From the IMG/VR virus record IMGVR_UViG_3300032245_000086, positions 1 to 20,944 of that record: DNA of 20,944 nucleotides; one strand, written 5' to 3'. The notes under the pieces are model-generated. The model made no database searches. It had not been told where the DNA came from and was given only the letters and a program-made list of their open reading frames with translations. This DNA is from a virus. Below are positions 7,392 through 14,721 of this stretch, piece by piece (position 1 is the stretch's first letter; each line of letters begins with the position of its first letter). A program made the translations under genes and the position numbers.

Positions 7392-7960
7392 GCATAACTA
7401 AACTAACCACCAACGGTTTAACAGGCAGCAAGTACGACACCGTATCTGCTGACAACTACTATATGGAGCCGATTGCTACTACGTTGCTAGGAACTACTGC
7501 ATCTAGTGTTACCTTTAGTAGTATTCCTGCTGGATATAAGCATCTGCAAATTAGAGGTATATCAAGAATTACAAGCGGCTCTTATGCTCAAGTAGTGTAT
7601 CAACTTAATGGAGATACAGGGTCTAATTATTCACGCCATTATCTTTTTGGCGATGGCGCAAGTACGGGTGTTGCTGGAACTGCATCAACTACAAATATGT
7701 TTGGTGGCATAATGTCAGGTTCAAGTCAAACTGCAGGAATTTTTGGTGCATTAGTAACAGACATCTTAGATTATTCAAACACATCAAAAAATAAAACCAT
7801 ACGTACATTATCTGGTGTTGATGGAAATGGAAGCGGATATGCTTGGTTTTCATCAGGAGCATACTTATCAACCTCTCCTATTACTTCTGTAACAATTATT
7901 CCAGAATCAAGTACTTTTACCGCAAACTCCCGTTTCTCACTGTTTGGAGTAAAAGGCTAA
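7388..7960 (+). CDS. Tail array protein A2 (ends FGVKG)
   Basis: This 190-residue protein is the second copy of subtype A. It opens MSIT like A1 and shares SSVTFSSIPAGYKHLQIRG followed by ISR. It also has TDILDYSNTSKNKTIRTLSG and GVDGNGSG, and the close SRFSLFGVKG. The first ~40 residues before the shared block differ from A1. In the middle, LNGDTGSNYSRHYLFGDGAS corresponds to INGVTTNYTLHQLFADGSAA of A1. The start overlaps C1 by 4 nt and the stop overlaps B2 by one base, with no endonuclease between them here. Confidence 0.78.
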   Translation: MSITKLTTNGLTGSKYDTVSADNYYMEPIATTLLGTTASSVTFSSIPAGYKHLQIRGISRITSGSYAQVVYQLNGDTGSNYSRHYLFGDGASTGVAGTASTTNMFGGIMSGSSQTAGIFGALVTDILDYSNTSKNKTIRTLSGVDGNGSGYAWFSSGAYLSTSPITSVTIIPESSTFTANSRFSLFGVKG

Positions 7961-8463
7961 TGGCTAAGACTGCTACCTATTCGCTGATTGCAAGTTATAC
8001 CCATAGCGGGGCAAGCACCACTACAATTACTATGTCTTCAATACCTGCAACATTTACTGATTTGGTTGTTGTATCAAATGTGCTTTACTCAGCCAACAAT
8101 GGCGACTATATGTCTTGGAGAATGAATGGAGACTCTAGCGCTCTTTACTCCAGTACTCCAGTGGTAGGCACAGGTACAGCGGCAGAATCATTCAGAGCAA
8201 CTAACGGAACTCAAATTGCTTTTTATGGTTCATCAACAACTAATTATGTTCCTTCCATTACCAATTTTATGGACTATGCCAACACAACTACAAATAAAAC
8301 CATTTTACTAAGGGCTTCAGGCGCAGGAAATAGCGTTGAAGCCAGAGTTGGTTTATATAGAAGCACCGCTGCAATCAGCAGCATTTCTTTGTTCTTTCCT
8401 GTGGCATCTATAGCAGCAGGAACTAACATTAAAATCTACGGGATACAGGCAGGTAACGCATAA
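7960..8463 (+). CDS. Tail array protein B2 (ends YGIQAGNA)
   Basis: This 167-residue protein is the second copy of subtype B. I place the start at the ATG in the TAATG overlap at 7960, because it gives MAKT as in B1. An upstream ATG in this frame would only add residues encoded out of frame within A2. Shared blocks are TTITMSSIPATFTDLVVVS, FMDYANTTTNKTILLRAS, ARVGLYRSTAAISSISLFF and the close IKIYGIQ. The latter part VASIAAGT corresponds to VSTFAAGS of B1. It is presumably an adhesion-tip component. Confidence 0.78.
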   Translation: MAKTATYSLIASYTHSGASTTTITMSSIPATFTDLVVVSNVLYSANNGDYMSWRMNGDSSALYSSTPVVGTGTAAESFRATNGTQIAFYGSSTTNYVPSITNFMDYANTTTNKTILLRASGAGNSVEARVGLYRSTAAISSISLFFPVASIAAGTNIKIYGIQAGNA

Positions 8464-8966
8464 TGCCACTACAACTATATAAGATTGGCTCTGTAGAAGT
8501 TGGCTCTGCTGGAGCAAGCAATATTGACTTCACCTCCATACCTCAGGGTTATAGTGATTTGAAATTGGTAGTATCAACACGTGGAACATCTGGGACCTCT
8601 GTTGGTGGACACGTATTTTATATACGCCCCAATAATTCTAGCGCTAATGGAAGCATCCGCTACCTAGTGGGAAATGGTGTAACCGCATCTTCTGGCACTG
8701 ATACCTCAATCCAAGGGGCAGGAAATGCTTCTGATTGGACAGCAAACACATTTGGTTCTTGTGATATTTATATTCCTAATTATGCCTCTGCAAATAATAA
8801 ATCAATCTCTGTTGATGCAGTAGGAGAAAACAATGGAACGGATACAAGAATAATTTTGTATGCTGGTCTTTGGTCTAATACGGCAGCAATCACTTCTTTG
8901 TCTTTAGTTCCTTACGCAGGAACTTTTGTTCAATACACAACAGCAACACTTTACGGTATCCTCTAA
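8463..8966 (+). CDS. Tail array protein C2 (ends YGIL)
   Basis: This 167-residue protein is the second copy of subtype C and the last array member. Shared blocks are SNIDFTSIPQGYSDLKLVVS followed by TRG, CDIYIPNYASANNKSISVDA, ENNGTD, GLWSNTAAITSLSLVPY and the close TTATLYGIL. It overlaps B2 by one base and is followed by a 16-nt gap with a purine-rich ribosome binding site. As with the others, the fold appears all-beta and no enzyme residues stand out. Confidence 0.78.
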   Translation: MPLQLYKIGSVEVGSAGASNIDFTSIPQGYSDLKLVVSTRGTSGTSVGGHVFYIRPNNSSANGSIRYLVGNGVTASSGTDTSIQGAGNASDWTANTFGSCDIYIPNYASANNKSISVDAVGENNGTDTRIILYAGLWSNTAAITSLSLVPYAGTFVQYTTATLYGIL

Positions 8967-8982
8967 CAGAAAAGGAAAGACA

Positions 8983-9216
8983 ATGACAACACCAACAGCA
9001 ATTGAAGTTGACTGCTCAACAGGAGTAGTTACAGAACGCGAACTAACAGCAGAAGAAATTGCACAGCGCGAAGCAGATGCAGCAGCATATGCAACAGCAA
9101 AGGCAGCAGAAGAGGCAGCCGCGGCTGCGCTTGCAACACTAAAAGCATCAGCAAAGGCTAAGTTAATTGCTGGCGAAGCATTGACTGAAGAAGAAGCAGC
9201 AACAATCGTTCTTTAA
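8983..9216 (+). CDS. Small Ala/Glu-rich coiled-coil protein after tail array
   Basis: This 77-residue protein is read from the ATG at 8983, which follows the purine-rich AAAGGAAAG. It opens TTPTAIEVDCSTGVVTEREL and continues with a long Ala/Glu/Lys helix (AEEIAQREADAAAYATAKAA). It ends KLIAGEALTEEEAATIVL, another helix pair. A short beta lead plus LTxEEIxQREADxAA helix is common in small phage proteins encoded after tail fibres, some of which aid fibre assembly. That role is possible here but not shown. Confidence 0.7.
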   Translation: MTTPTAIEVDCSTGVVTERELTAEEIAQREADAAAYATAKAAEEAAAAALATLKASAKAKLIAGEALTEEEAATIVL

Positions 9217-9245
9217 TTTGCAACAACTATTAGTGGAGGTGTCCC

Positions 9246-11258
9246 TTGGCGGGTAGAGATATAACCGAAGGTAGAGCCGAACGCTCTATCGCCGTTGACG
9301 TAGGTGTAGTTTCATCTACGGCTGTCTGGCAGAACACCGATATGTCTTACGACGTAGCACTTGGTGGACTTCCATTCATCTATGCAATCAGTGATGCACG
9401 TCCATACACACGTCAGACTGCACCCTTCCGTAAAGACCAGTTTGACAATGGCGCAGAGCCAGGTGAGCAATCCCTTACTGGTTGGTGGATTAGAAGTCAA
9501 GCATCGTTCCACTCTGGTTCAGGCATTAAGTTCTATGACCCTGCAACTACAGATGAGAATGGACACTATCGCTTTGCGGATAGCAAGGGGCTAGATGTTT
9601 GGACTAAGGGACAGGTAACGCTACTTAAAGATGTAGATAACAACCACATCACAACTGGAGCCATTGTTGGCACAGACCATCAGCACGTTAATCAGCACAC
9701 TCGTTCTATTCAGTATAACGGAACAAATGCTGTATTACTGCACGATGAATTTGACGTAGACAAGATTGTGCCAGGTGCATCACCTGTCCACTTTATTGAT
9801 TATATCTCTGGAACAGACCGCAAGGTATTTGCTATTTGTGATGATGGAGTCAACGTTTACTGGGTGACCAATAAGACCGTTGGCGGTAATCAGCGCCTCA
9901 CTATGTTTAAGAAGCCATTAACTGGTGATTCAACTACTGGCTCATCTAACCCATCTGCAACTGGTGACGTTACTCAGATGTTTCAAAGTGGCGATACTGA
10001 AATTTTTTATGCAACAATGGAATTTGTTAAAGATAGAATTGTACTGTGTGTAAACAATAAAGTTTACGAACTATCCACAAGTGCGACAGGTTTGCCTTCT
10101 CCTGCTTATACAAACCCTAATACAAATTATCACTATACATCAGTGGCTGCCTCTGGTCCTGCCATCTATACAGCAGGTCACTCAGGTATCTATTCAACTA
10201 TCCAGAAGTACACACTATCAACTGCTGGAGTAATGCCAACGCTAACCTCTGCAGTAGTAGCAGCAGAACTTCCCGCTGGTGAAATAGTAGAGAAGTTATA
10301 CTACTACTTAGGCTATATGACGATTGGCACTAACAAAGGTGTACGAGTTGCTACAGTATCTGACCAGGATGGCTCACTTAATTACGGTCCACTCATTGTA
10401 GAAACATCACAGCCTTGCTACGACTTTGCCGCACGCGACCATTATGTATGGTGTGCTACTGGTATTGGTGCTCTTAATGGTGGACTCATCCGTATTGACT
10501 TAAGTAATGAATTAGAAACCCTGCGCTTTGCTTGGGCTAATGACCTAGAGGTAAGCCAGACAACTGAGCATTACACGACAGCGGTAGCGTTTGTTGGAGC
10601 GACCAATCGCTTAGCGTTTGCAACAGCATATAATACAACAAATGGCGCAATCTATACAGAGTCAGACAATTTAGTTCCATCAGGTTACATAACCACAGGA
10701 AACATTCGCTACGGAACTCTTGAGCCAAAGAACTTTAAGCGTCTGCTAGGACGCGGTGACTTTACCTACGGCTCAATGACGCTAGAGACTGTAGATAAAA
10801 ATGGTGTTGAGTATGACCACATCTCTTATGATTCATCTGTTCCACCTATTGAAGTAGGTACATCTAATCCTGCTACCGCTCAAGAGTATGTAGCATTTAA
10901 GTTTATTCTTTATCGTGATGCAACAACCACATCTTCTGGTCCTACATTCAAGGGCTATCAGGCTAAGGCAACCATTGCTACTCCGCGCCAGCGTGTAATG
11001 CAGTTCCCTGTATATTGCTATGACATTGAGACTGACCGATACAACACAATGGTTGGCTATGAAGGCAGAGCCTTTGATAAGATTCAATTGCTAGAAGACA
11101 TTGAAGAAACAGGCGATGTTATTACCTGGCAAGACTTAACTACTGGTGAATCTCGCCAAGCAATCATTGAACAAATTTCATTCAATCGTATGACCCCACC
11201 TGATAAGCGCTTTGATGGCTTTGGTGGAGTCATTAACATCACTATCAGAACGGTATAA
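9246..11258 (+). CDS. Large beta-propeller-like tail protein (minor tail or nozzle)
   Basis: This 670-residue protein starts with TTG, supported by GGAGGT at 9235-9240 five bases upstream. The N-terminal region contains GLPFIYAISDARPYTRQTAP and GEQSLTGWWIRSQASFHSGS followed by GIKFYDP, blocks I associate with actinophage virion proteins. From about residue 180 to 440 there are repeated strand units (VFAICDDGVNVYWVTN, YYYLGYMTIGTNKGVRVA, DHYVWCATGIGALNGG), which look like blades of a beta-propeller. The C-terminal ~100 residues (DKIQLLEDIEETGDVITWQD... INITIRTV) form a separate beta domain. It probably forms part of the tail tube end or tail tip. The propeller reading is inference. Confidence 0.68.
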   Translation: MAGRDITEGRAERSIAVDVGVVSSTAVWQNTDMSYDVALGGLPFIYAISDARPYTRQTAPFRKDQFDNGAEPGEQSLTGWWIRSQASFHSGSGIKFYDPATTDENGHYRFADSKGLDVWTKGQVTLLKDVDNNHITTGAIVGTDHQHVNQHTRSIQYNGTNAVLLHDEFDVDKIVPGASPVHFIDYISGTDRKVFAICDDGVNVYWVTNKTVGGNQRLTMFKKPLTGDSTTGSSNPSATGDVTQMFQSGDTEIFYATMEFVKDRIVLCVNNKVYELSTSATGLPSPAYTNPNTNYHYTSVAASGPAIYTAGHSGIYSTIQKYTLSTAGVMPTLTSAVVAAELPAGEIVEKLYYYLGYMTIGTNKGVRVATVSDQDGSLNYGPLIVETSQPCYDFAARDHYVWCATGIGALNGGLIRIDLSNELETLRFAWANDLEVSQTTEHYTTAVAFVGATNRLAFATAYNTTNGAIYTESDNLVPSGYITTGNIRYGTLEPKNFKRLLGRGDFTYGSMTLETVDKNGVEYDHISYDSSVPPIEVGTSNPATAQEYVAFKFILYRDATTTSSGPTFKGYQAKATIATPRQRVMQFPVYCYDIETDRYNTMVGYEGRAFDKIQLLEDIEETGDVITWQDLTTGESRQAIIEQISFNRMTPPDKRFDGFGGVINITIRTV

Positions 11259-11259
11259 T

Positions 11260-11460
11260 ATGACAGCGCAAGACTGGGCTGCGCTCGCCGTAGCACTTAT
11301 GACTATAGTGGCTGGGTTTGCCACACTTGTACGATGGCTAGTAAAGCATTACTTGTATGAGTTAAAACCAAATGGGGGCGGTTCCGTTAAAGACCAAGTG
11401 AACCGATTGGAAGAACGAGTTGACCAAATTTACGTCCTTCTTTGCGAAAGAGAACAGTAA
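11260..11460 (+). CDS. Small membrane protein with TM helix and coiled coil
   Basis: This is a 66-residue protein from the ATG at 11260, two bases after the upstream stop; longer versions would overlap the tail gene. Residues ~5-27 ([20 protein letters not shown]) are one membrane helix. Next comes [20 protein letters not shown] and an amphipathic coiled coil ([20 protein letters not shown]). One TM helix followed by a [12 protein letters not shown] coil is a pattern I know from small proteins in actinophage lysis regions, sometimes annotated as holin-like or membrane proteins. It overlaps the next gene by 41 nt. Confidence 0.7.
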   Translation: MTAQDWAALAVALMTIVAGFATLVRWLVKHYLYELKPNGGGSVKDQVNRLEERVDQIYVLLCEREQ

Positions 11461-12832
11461 AAAATTAAACGTTTTATTTCTAGTGCTTGGCACATCATTC
11501 TTTTATTTACCGACAGCAAGCGCAGTAAATACTGGTCAAGTGACAATCACTTGTGCAAATGCAAGCGGAGTTGCAAGAACTAATACTGTTGGCTGGGATA
11601 ACAGCAACCAATTCTTTGCGAATAAGGGTGACATCGCCCGTCTATATTGCGAAGGTGGATTCAATGGTGACTACAGAACCTTTGTAAGTACCAGCGTTAC
11701 TGATATGTCTTTGCGTTATTACAACGGGATAGTCATAGTGGAATCTCCCACTGTTGTAGCGGAGCCTAGTCCTTCTGTAAGTCCCAGTCCTGAGTCTGTG
11801 GTTGGCGAAACTGTGACTGTTGTTTCCGATACTCAGACTGCGCCCGCTGTTGATACTTCAACGCCAGTTTTATCTGAGACCTCAACCTCCGTTGTTGATT
11901 CCGTGACTGTCGTAACTCAACAACCAGAATCACCGACAGTATCGTCAGAGACAGCGACAACAACTGAAACACAAACAGTGAACGTAACACCTGAACCTCC
12001 TATAGTTCCTGAACCTACACCTATTGTAGTGCCAGACCCACCTGTAATTAAACCAGAACCAATTGCAATTCCTGACCCTCCACCCGTGGTGGAACCAGAA
12101 CCCGAACCTTTACCTGACCCAGCGCCTGAAGTTGCGCCTGAGCCTATACCAGAGCCTGAACCAGTTCCAGAAGTAGAACCTGAACCCACTCCTGAACCTG
12201 AGCCTCCAGTCATAGAGCCAGAACCTGAAGTCATTCCAGAACCCGCTCCCGAACCTCCTGCTATTGCAGAACCAGAGCCACTTGAGCCAGAACCTGTTGA
12301 AGAAGTTGAGCAAGTTGAACCTCCTGTAGAAGAAGAAGATGCTCCTATGGTAGCAGATGAAGACGCTACAGAAGAAGAGAAGGCTGCAGTTGCTGAAGCA
12401 ATTATTGAAGCAGCCCAAGGCGAGCCAGTTACCGCAGCGGCAATAGCAGCGGCTGGGCTTACATATGCTGACCTGCCAGCAGAGACTCCTGTTGAAGTAC
12501 GTAAAGATGAAAACGGTAACGAAGTAGTTATCACAGCAGAGGTAGCAGCAGCACTTGTAATGCTTGAAAACCCCGCAGAACTCATTAGCGCAATCTTCAC
12601 TGACCCTGGGAAAGCATTGCTTGCTATCACCAGTATTGGTGCAGATATGTCAGATGAAGAACGAACAGAATCAGAACAAACAATTGTTGCAGCCGTCATT
12701 GCTGGACAGGCTGCAGTATCTGCAGCAGGTATGGCAGCAGGAGCAGCATCAGGTAGTACTGGTGGTGGTTCCTCTGGCGGGGGTGGCGGAGCATCTGCAG
12801 AATCTAAAGGCGTAAGGAGACGCAAAGAATGA
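11420..12832 (+). CDS. Secreted Pro/Glu-repeat protein with basic C-terminal tail
   Basis: This 470-residue protein starts at TTG 11420, with GGAAG eight bases upstream inside the preceding gene. Residues 1-35 are a signal peptide: basic ENSKK, a hydrophobic core [16 protein letters not shown], cleavage after ASA. A short mature domain holds C45 and C77, which could form a disulfide. Residues ~110-185 are Ser/Thr/Val-rich, ~186-300 are PEP/EPEP-type repeats expected to form a stiff extended rod, and ~300-420 are acidic and Ala-rich. The end has a weakly hydrophobic Ala/Gly stretch, a poly-Gly/Ser linker and a VRRRKE tail, resembling a stop-transfer anchor without LPxTG. It could span the cell wall to aid lysis or block superinfection. 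Function unknown. Confidence 0.72.
   Translation: MTKFTSFFAKENSKKLNVLFLVLGTSFFYLPTASAVNTGQVTITCANASGVARTNTVGWDNSNQFFANKGDIARLYCEGGFNGDYRTFVSTSVTDMSLRYYNGIVIVESPTVVAEPSPSVSPSPESVVGETVTVVSDTQTAPAVDTSTPVLSETSTSVVDSVTVVTQQPESPTVSSETATTTETQTVNVTPEPPIVPEPTPIVVPDPPVIKPEPIAIPDPPPVVEPEPEPLPDPAPEVAPEPIPEPEPVPEVEPEPTPEPEPPVIEPEPEVIPEPAPEPPAIAEPEPLEPEPVEEVEQVEPPVEEEDAPMVADEDATEEEKAAVAEAIIEAAQGEPVTAAAIAAAGLTYADLPAETPVEVRKDENGNEVVITAEVAAALVMLENPAELISAIFTDPGKALLAITSIGADMSDEERTESEQTIVAAVIAGQAAVSAAGMAAGAASGSTGGGSSGGGGGASAESKGVRRRKE
11986..12330 (+). repeat. PEP/EPEP-type coding repeat
   Basis: An imperfect short repeat of codons for Pro-Glu-Pro-x and Pro-Asp-Pro-Pro runs through the middle of the secreted-protein gene. 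Synonymous codons vary between units, so the protein repeat is selected rather than being recent DNA slippage. Its compositional bias also leaves the opposite strand open, which creates false reverse-strand reading frames. Confidence 0.8.
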
Positions 12833-13002
12833 AAATACTAAAAGATATGGTTGAACAACTTTGGACTTTGCTAGGTATGTTTATTGCCTGGGTGGTCCTT
12901 GATGGTTCAGCCAAGCAAGTTGTTGGCGTAGCCATTTTTGGAACGCTTTTCTTCTGGGCTATTACTTACCCAATTAGAAACCCACTAGACAAGGACGAAT
13001 AA
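12829..13002 (+). CDS. Two-helix small membrane protein, holin-like
   Basis: This 57-residue protein overlaps the upstream stop by four bases (ATGA) and the next ATG by one. Residues ~10-26 ([16 protein letters not shown]) and ~31-48 ([18 protein letters not shown]) form two predicted membrane helices with a short polar hairpin (DGSAKQ). The C-terminus IRNPLDKDE is charged. Size, hairpin topology and position just before the holin/endolysin pair suit a class II holin or an antiholin partner. Sequence alone cannot separate these. Confidence 0.7.
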   Translation: MKILKDMVEQLWTLLGMFIAWVVLDGSAKQVVGVAIFGTLFFWAITYPIRNPLDKDE

Positions 13003-13244
13003 TGGATACATTTAAGAATGTAATGATGAGAATTTTTGCTGTAATTGCAGCAGAGTCTCTTGGTGTTATTGGTGCTGGCTCACTGGTAGGTATTGAGGTA
13101 TGGCAAGCAGCAACTCTCGCTGGTGCGCTAGGCGCAGCACGTGTACTTGAAGCCCTTGCTCGTTTCTACCTAGCAGATGGAAGCCTGACATCAGAAGAAA
13201 TCAACGCAGCCTTTGCAAAGGTTGACAAGAAAGCGAGTGAATAA
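13002..13244 (+). CDS. Holin (R1t-like), probable
   Basis: This 80-residue protein has two hydrophobic segments, VMMRIFAVIAAESLGVIGAG and GIEVWQAATLAGALGAARVL, separated by a short turn. A charged C-terminal part follows (FYLADGSLTSEEINAAFAKV). The pattern IFAxxAAxSLGxIGAGxxxG, VWxAAxxAG, then LxxDGxLTxEEINxAFxKVD is what I remember from R1t/actinophage holins. It would form inner-membrane lesions that let the endolysin reach the wall. The stop overlaps the endolysin ATG (TAATG), the classic holin-endolysin arrangement. Confidence 0.82.
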   Translation: MDTFKNVMMRIFAVIAAESLGVIGAGSLVGIEVWQAATLAGALGAARVLEALARFYLADGSLTSEEINAAFAKVDKKASE

Positions 13245-13753
13245 TGGGACAGAGACTGGACTTCATCGCAGTAGCCAAAGGCGAACTGGGTGTAATTGAA
13301 GGACCAAAGGATAACGAAACCAAGTACGGTGCATTCACCAAAGCAAACTTCCTACCTTGGTGTGGGTCATTTGTTATGTGGTGTGCTAACGAAGTTGGAT
13401 TAAAGATTCCTAACTGCGTATCAACTAAGGTTGGAGCAGAAGCATTTATGAAGAAGAAGCAATGGGAGAAGGCAGAGGAAGCAGTTCCCCTACCAGGCGA
13501 CATTGTGTTCTTTGATTTCCCGAACGATGGAGTTGACCGTATCTCACATATTGGGATTGTGGTCAAGGACAACGCAGACGGAACGGTTACCTGTATTGAG
13601 GGCAACACTGCTCCAGACAAGAAGGGTGACCAGCGCAACGGTGGGCAAGTATGCCTGAAGGTGCGTGCTTACAAGAAGAAGAATGGCTCAAAGTTGAGAA
13701 AGTCTCAGGCTGTAACCATCGTTGGTTTCGGCAAGCCAGTCTTCAAGTCTTAA
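13244..13753 (+). CDS. CHAP-domain endolysin
   Basis: This 169-residue peptidoglycan hydrolase is a single CHAP cysteine amidase/endopeptidase domain without a separate wall-binding domain. FLPWCGSFVMWCANEVG contains the catalytic C40. PLPGDIVFFDF leads to the strand with H102 (RISHIGIVV), and TCIEGNT supplies E119 and N121 as the third active-site residue. It follows the probable holin with a one-base overlap and has no signal peptide, so it would need holin release. It is short compared with multi-domain actinophage lysins. Whether it cuts the stem-peptide amide or cross-bridge cannot be told from sequence. Confidence 0.93.
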   Translation: MGQRLDFIAVAKGELGVIEGPKDNETKYGAFTKANFLPWCGSFVMWCANEVGLKIPNCVSTKVGAEAFMKKKQWEKAEEAVPLPGDIVFFDFPNDGVDRISHIGIVVKDNADGTVTCIEGNTAPDKKGDQRNGGQVCLKVRAYKKKNGSKLRKSQAVTIVGFGKPVFKS

Positions 13754-13764
13754 GGAGAAACCCA

Positions 13765-13953
13765 ATGAAAGAAAAGTTAACACAGATTGTACTCTCTTAT
13801 GGTCGTGCAGCATTCGCGGCTGTAATGGCACTATACCTTGCAGGTGAGACAAGCCCAAAGGCTCTACTCGCAGCAGCGGTTGCAGCAGTCGCAGGTCCAG
13901 TACTCAAGGCTTTAGACCCTAAAGCAACAGAGTTTGGACGCGGTTCAAAGTAA
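13765..13953 (+). CDS. Small hydrophobic membrane protein after endolysin
   Basis: This 62-residue protein is read from the ATG at 13765, with AAGGAG at 13752-13757 (overlapping the endolysin stop) seven bases upstream. It has two hydrophobic stretches, RAAFAAVMALYLAG and ALLAAAVAAVAGPVLKAL, divided by ETSPK, and a charged end ATEFGRGSK. This SYGRAAxAAVxALYLAG pattern is one I recall from small membrane proteins in actinophage lysis blocks. It may be a second holin or antiholin. It is the last gene before the terminator. Confidence 0.72.
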   Translation: MKEKLTQIVLSYGRAAFAAVMALYLAGETSPKALLAAAVAAVAGPVLKALDPKATEFGRGSK

Positions 13954-13961
13954 CCCGCATA

Positions 13962-13980
13962 CGCCTTAGAAGGCGGTTTT
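13962..13980 (+). terminator. Short hairpin with T-run, late operon
   Basis: A five-pair stem CGCCT/AGGCG with a TAGA loop is followed by GGTTTT just after the last lysis-region gene. On the forward strand it can act as a small intrinsic terminator backing up the larger hairpin downstream. Confidence 0.6.
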
Positions 13981-13991
13981 AAGACACTTAG

Positions 13992-14028
13992 CCCCCTGGG
14001 TGGTAGGAATTATCCTACCCCTGGGGGG
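13992..14028. terminator. Long bidirectional terminator hairpin between convergent genes
   Basis: The arms CCCCCTGGG and CCTGGGGG pair (two G-T wobbles) and continue through one bulged T into a perfect 7-bp GGTAGGA/TCCTACC stem with an ATTA loop. It lies between forward genes ending at 13953 and the reverse methyltransferase ending at 14029, so it probably stops transcription from both sides. Confidence 0.8.
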
Positions 14029-14607
14029 TTATTTGTCATTTCTGCGTATCCAAACCTGGTAATCCTGACTCAATAGTTCATACTCACCTTGCTTTTCCTC
14101 AAGGAATTTATCTATTCCAGGACCAGGGCGTAGTTCTGGGTGGACATCTTGACCCCATAGGTAGTCATCAAAGGCTAGGATTCCACCAGATTTAAGCAAC
14201 GCCCAAGCGTTGGTAGCATCACGATAGACAGCCTTCTCGGTATGGTCACCGTCAATGTAGATGAAGTCGTATCGCTCCCGAAGGGATGGCAGCACGTAGG
14301 ATGAGTCACCCTTGATAGACATTAGGTTCTCGTACTTGTCCATTCGCTGCAGGTACAGGGTGTAGATTTTGTTGAAGTCCATAGCCTTGTGCTCACGCTC
14401 ATCTGAACCCTGCCAAGTATCCACATCGGTAAGGGTTGATGATGGGTCAGTCAGGATTGTAGATAACAACCAGTCGCTGGCATCGCCAGTGTATGTACCA
14501 ACCTGCAGGAACTTGAGGTCAGGCTTACCCTTGAACTGGGTCAGATGATTCTCAAAGTTGTACTTCTGGCTATCAAACCAGTTGGGATATATCGGCGTGT
14601 CGGACAT
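14029..14607 (-). CDS. SAM-dependent methyltransferase (Methyltransf_24-like)
   Basis: This 192-residue class I methyltransferase is the only reverse gene in the middle of the window. LKFLQVGTYTGDASDWLL (residues 31-48) is the SAM-binding motif I, and DVDTWQGS (61-68) carries the post-II acidic residue. YDFIYIDGDHTEKAVYRD (113-130) followed by LLKSGGILAFDDY gives the IDGDH signature of the Methyltransf_24 group. I use the ATG at 14607 because GGAGA lies just upstream; a TTG at 14634 would extend it without a good ribosome site. Such enzymes often modify sugars or small molecules, and with the glycosyltransferase at 1113 a virion or host glycan is possible. The substrate is unknown. Confidence 0.82.
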   Translation of the reverse strand: MSDTPIYPNWFDSQKYNFENHLTQFKGKPDLKFLQVGTYTGDASDWLLSTILTDPSSTLTDVDTWQGSDEREHKAMDFNKIYTLYLQRMDKYENLMSIKGDSSYVLPSLRERYDFIYIDGDHTEKAVYRDATNAWALLKSGGILAFDDYLWGQDVHPELRPGPGIDKFLEEKQGEYELLSQDYQVWIRRNDK

Positions 14608-14721
14608 ACATTCTCCAGTCGGGTATGTGTACAATTAATTATTAATATAACATATAAGTAATATATAGGCGCAGAGCGCCTTATATAATATATATATTAT
14701 ATATTAATAATCAACTGAATA
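14608..14721. promoter_or_regulatory. AT-rich divergent control region with palindromes
   Basis: This non-coding block separates the reverse methyltransferase from the forward early operon. It contains a GC stem GGCGC-AGA-GCGCC at 14668-14680, flanked by A/T that can extend the hairpin. Next comes a perfect 22-base A/T palindrome at 14682-14703, which carries TATAAT on the forward strand (14684-14689) and on the reverse strand. No convincing -35 accompanies either. It probably holds the divergent promoters, and an AT-rich origin is also possible. Neither is proven. Confidence 0.5.

Larger units (their letters stand above)
4890..8966 (+). repeat. Six-gene paralogous array in A-B-C-A-B-C order
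   Basis: Six adjacent proteins of 165-198 residues share a strand-rich block (xSVTFSSIPxxYxxL) near the N-terminus and a closing F/L-x-L/I-Y/F-G-I/V motif. Comparing middles places them in three subtypes: A at 4890 and 7388, B at 5941 and 7960, C at 6879 and 8463. The order is therefore two successive A-B-C sets. The two HNH genes interrupt only the first set. The second set is compact, with one-base overlaps. Confidence 0.75.

Noticed and set aside
7843-7959. Longer start for array protein B2
   Set aside because: The extra residues lie out of frame inside A2 and look like shadow sequence. The ATG at 7960 gives the MAKT start shared with B1.
8926-8982. Longer start for the coiled-coil protein at 8983
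   Set aside because: The extension overlaps C2, and the purine-rich ribosome site points to the ATG at 8983.
11917-12825. 302-residue reverse-strand open frame opposite the Pro/Glu-rich gene
   Set aside because: It is a Ser/Gly-rich mirror of the repeated Pro/Glu codons, with no ribosome site and no family. The forward gene has a signal peptide and clear domain logic.
13651-13764. Longer start for the hydrophobic protein at 13765
   Set aside because: The extension is a shadow of the endolysin gene; AAGGAG seven bases before 13765 fixes the start.
14608-14634. TTG start extending the methyltransferase by nine residues
   Set aside because: There is no ribosome site before it, while GGAGA precedes the ATG at 14607.
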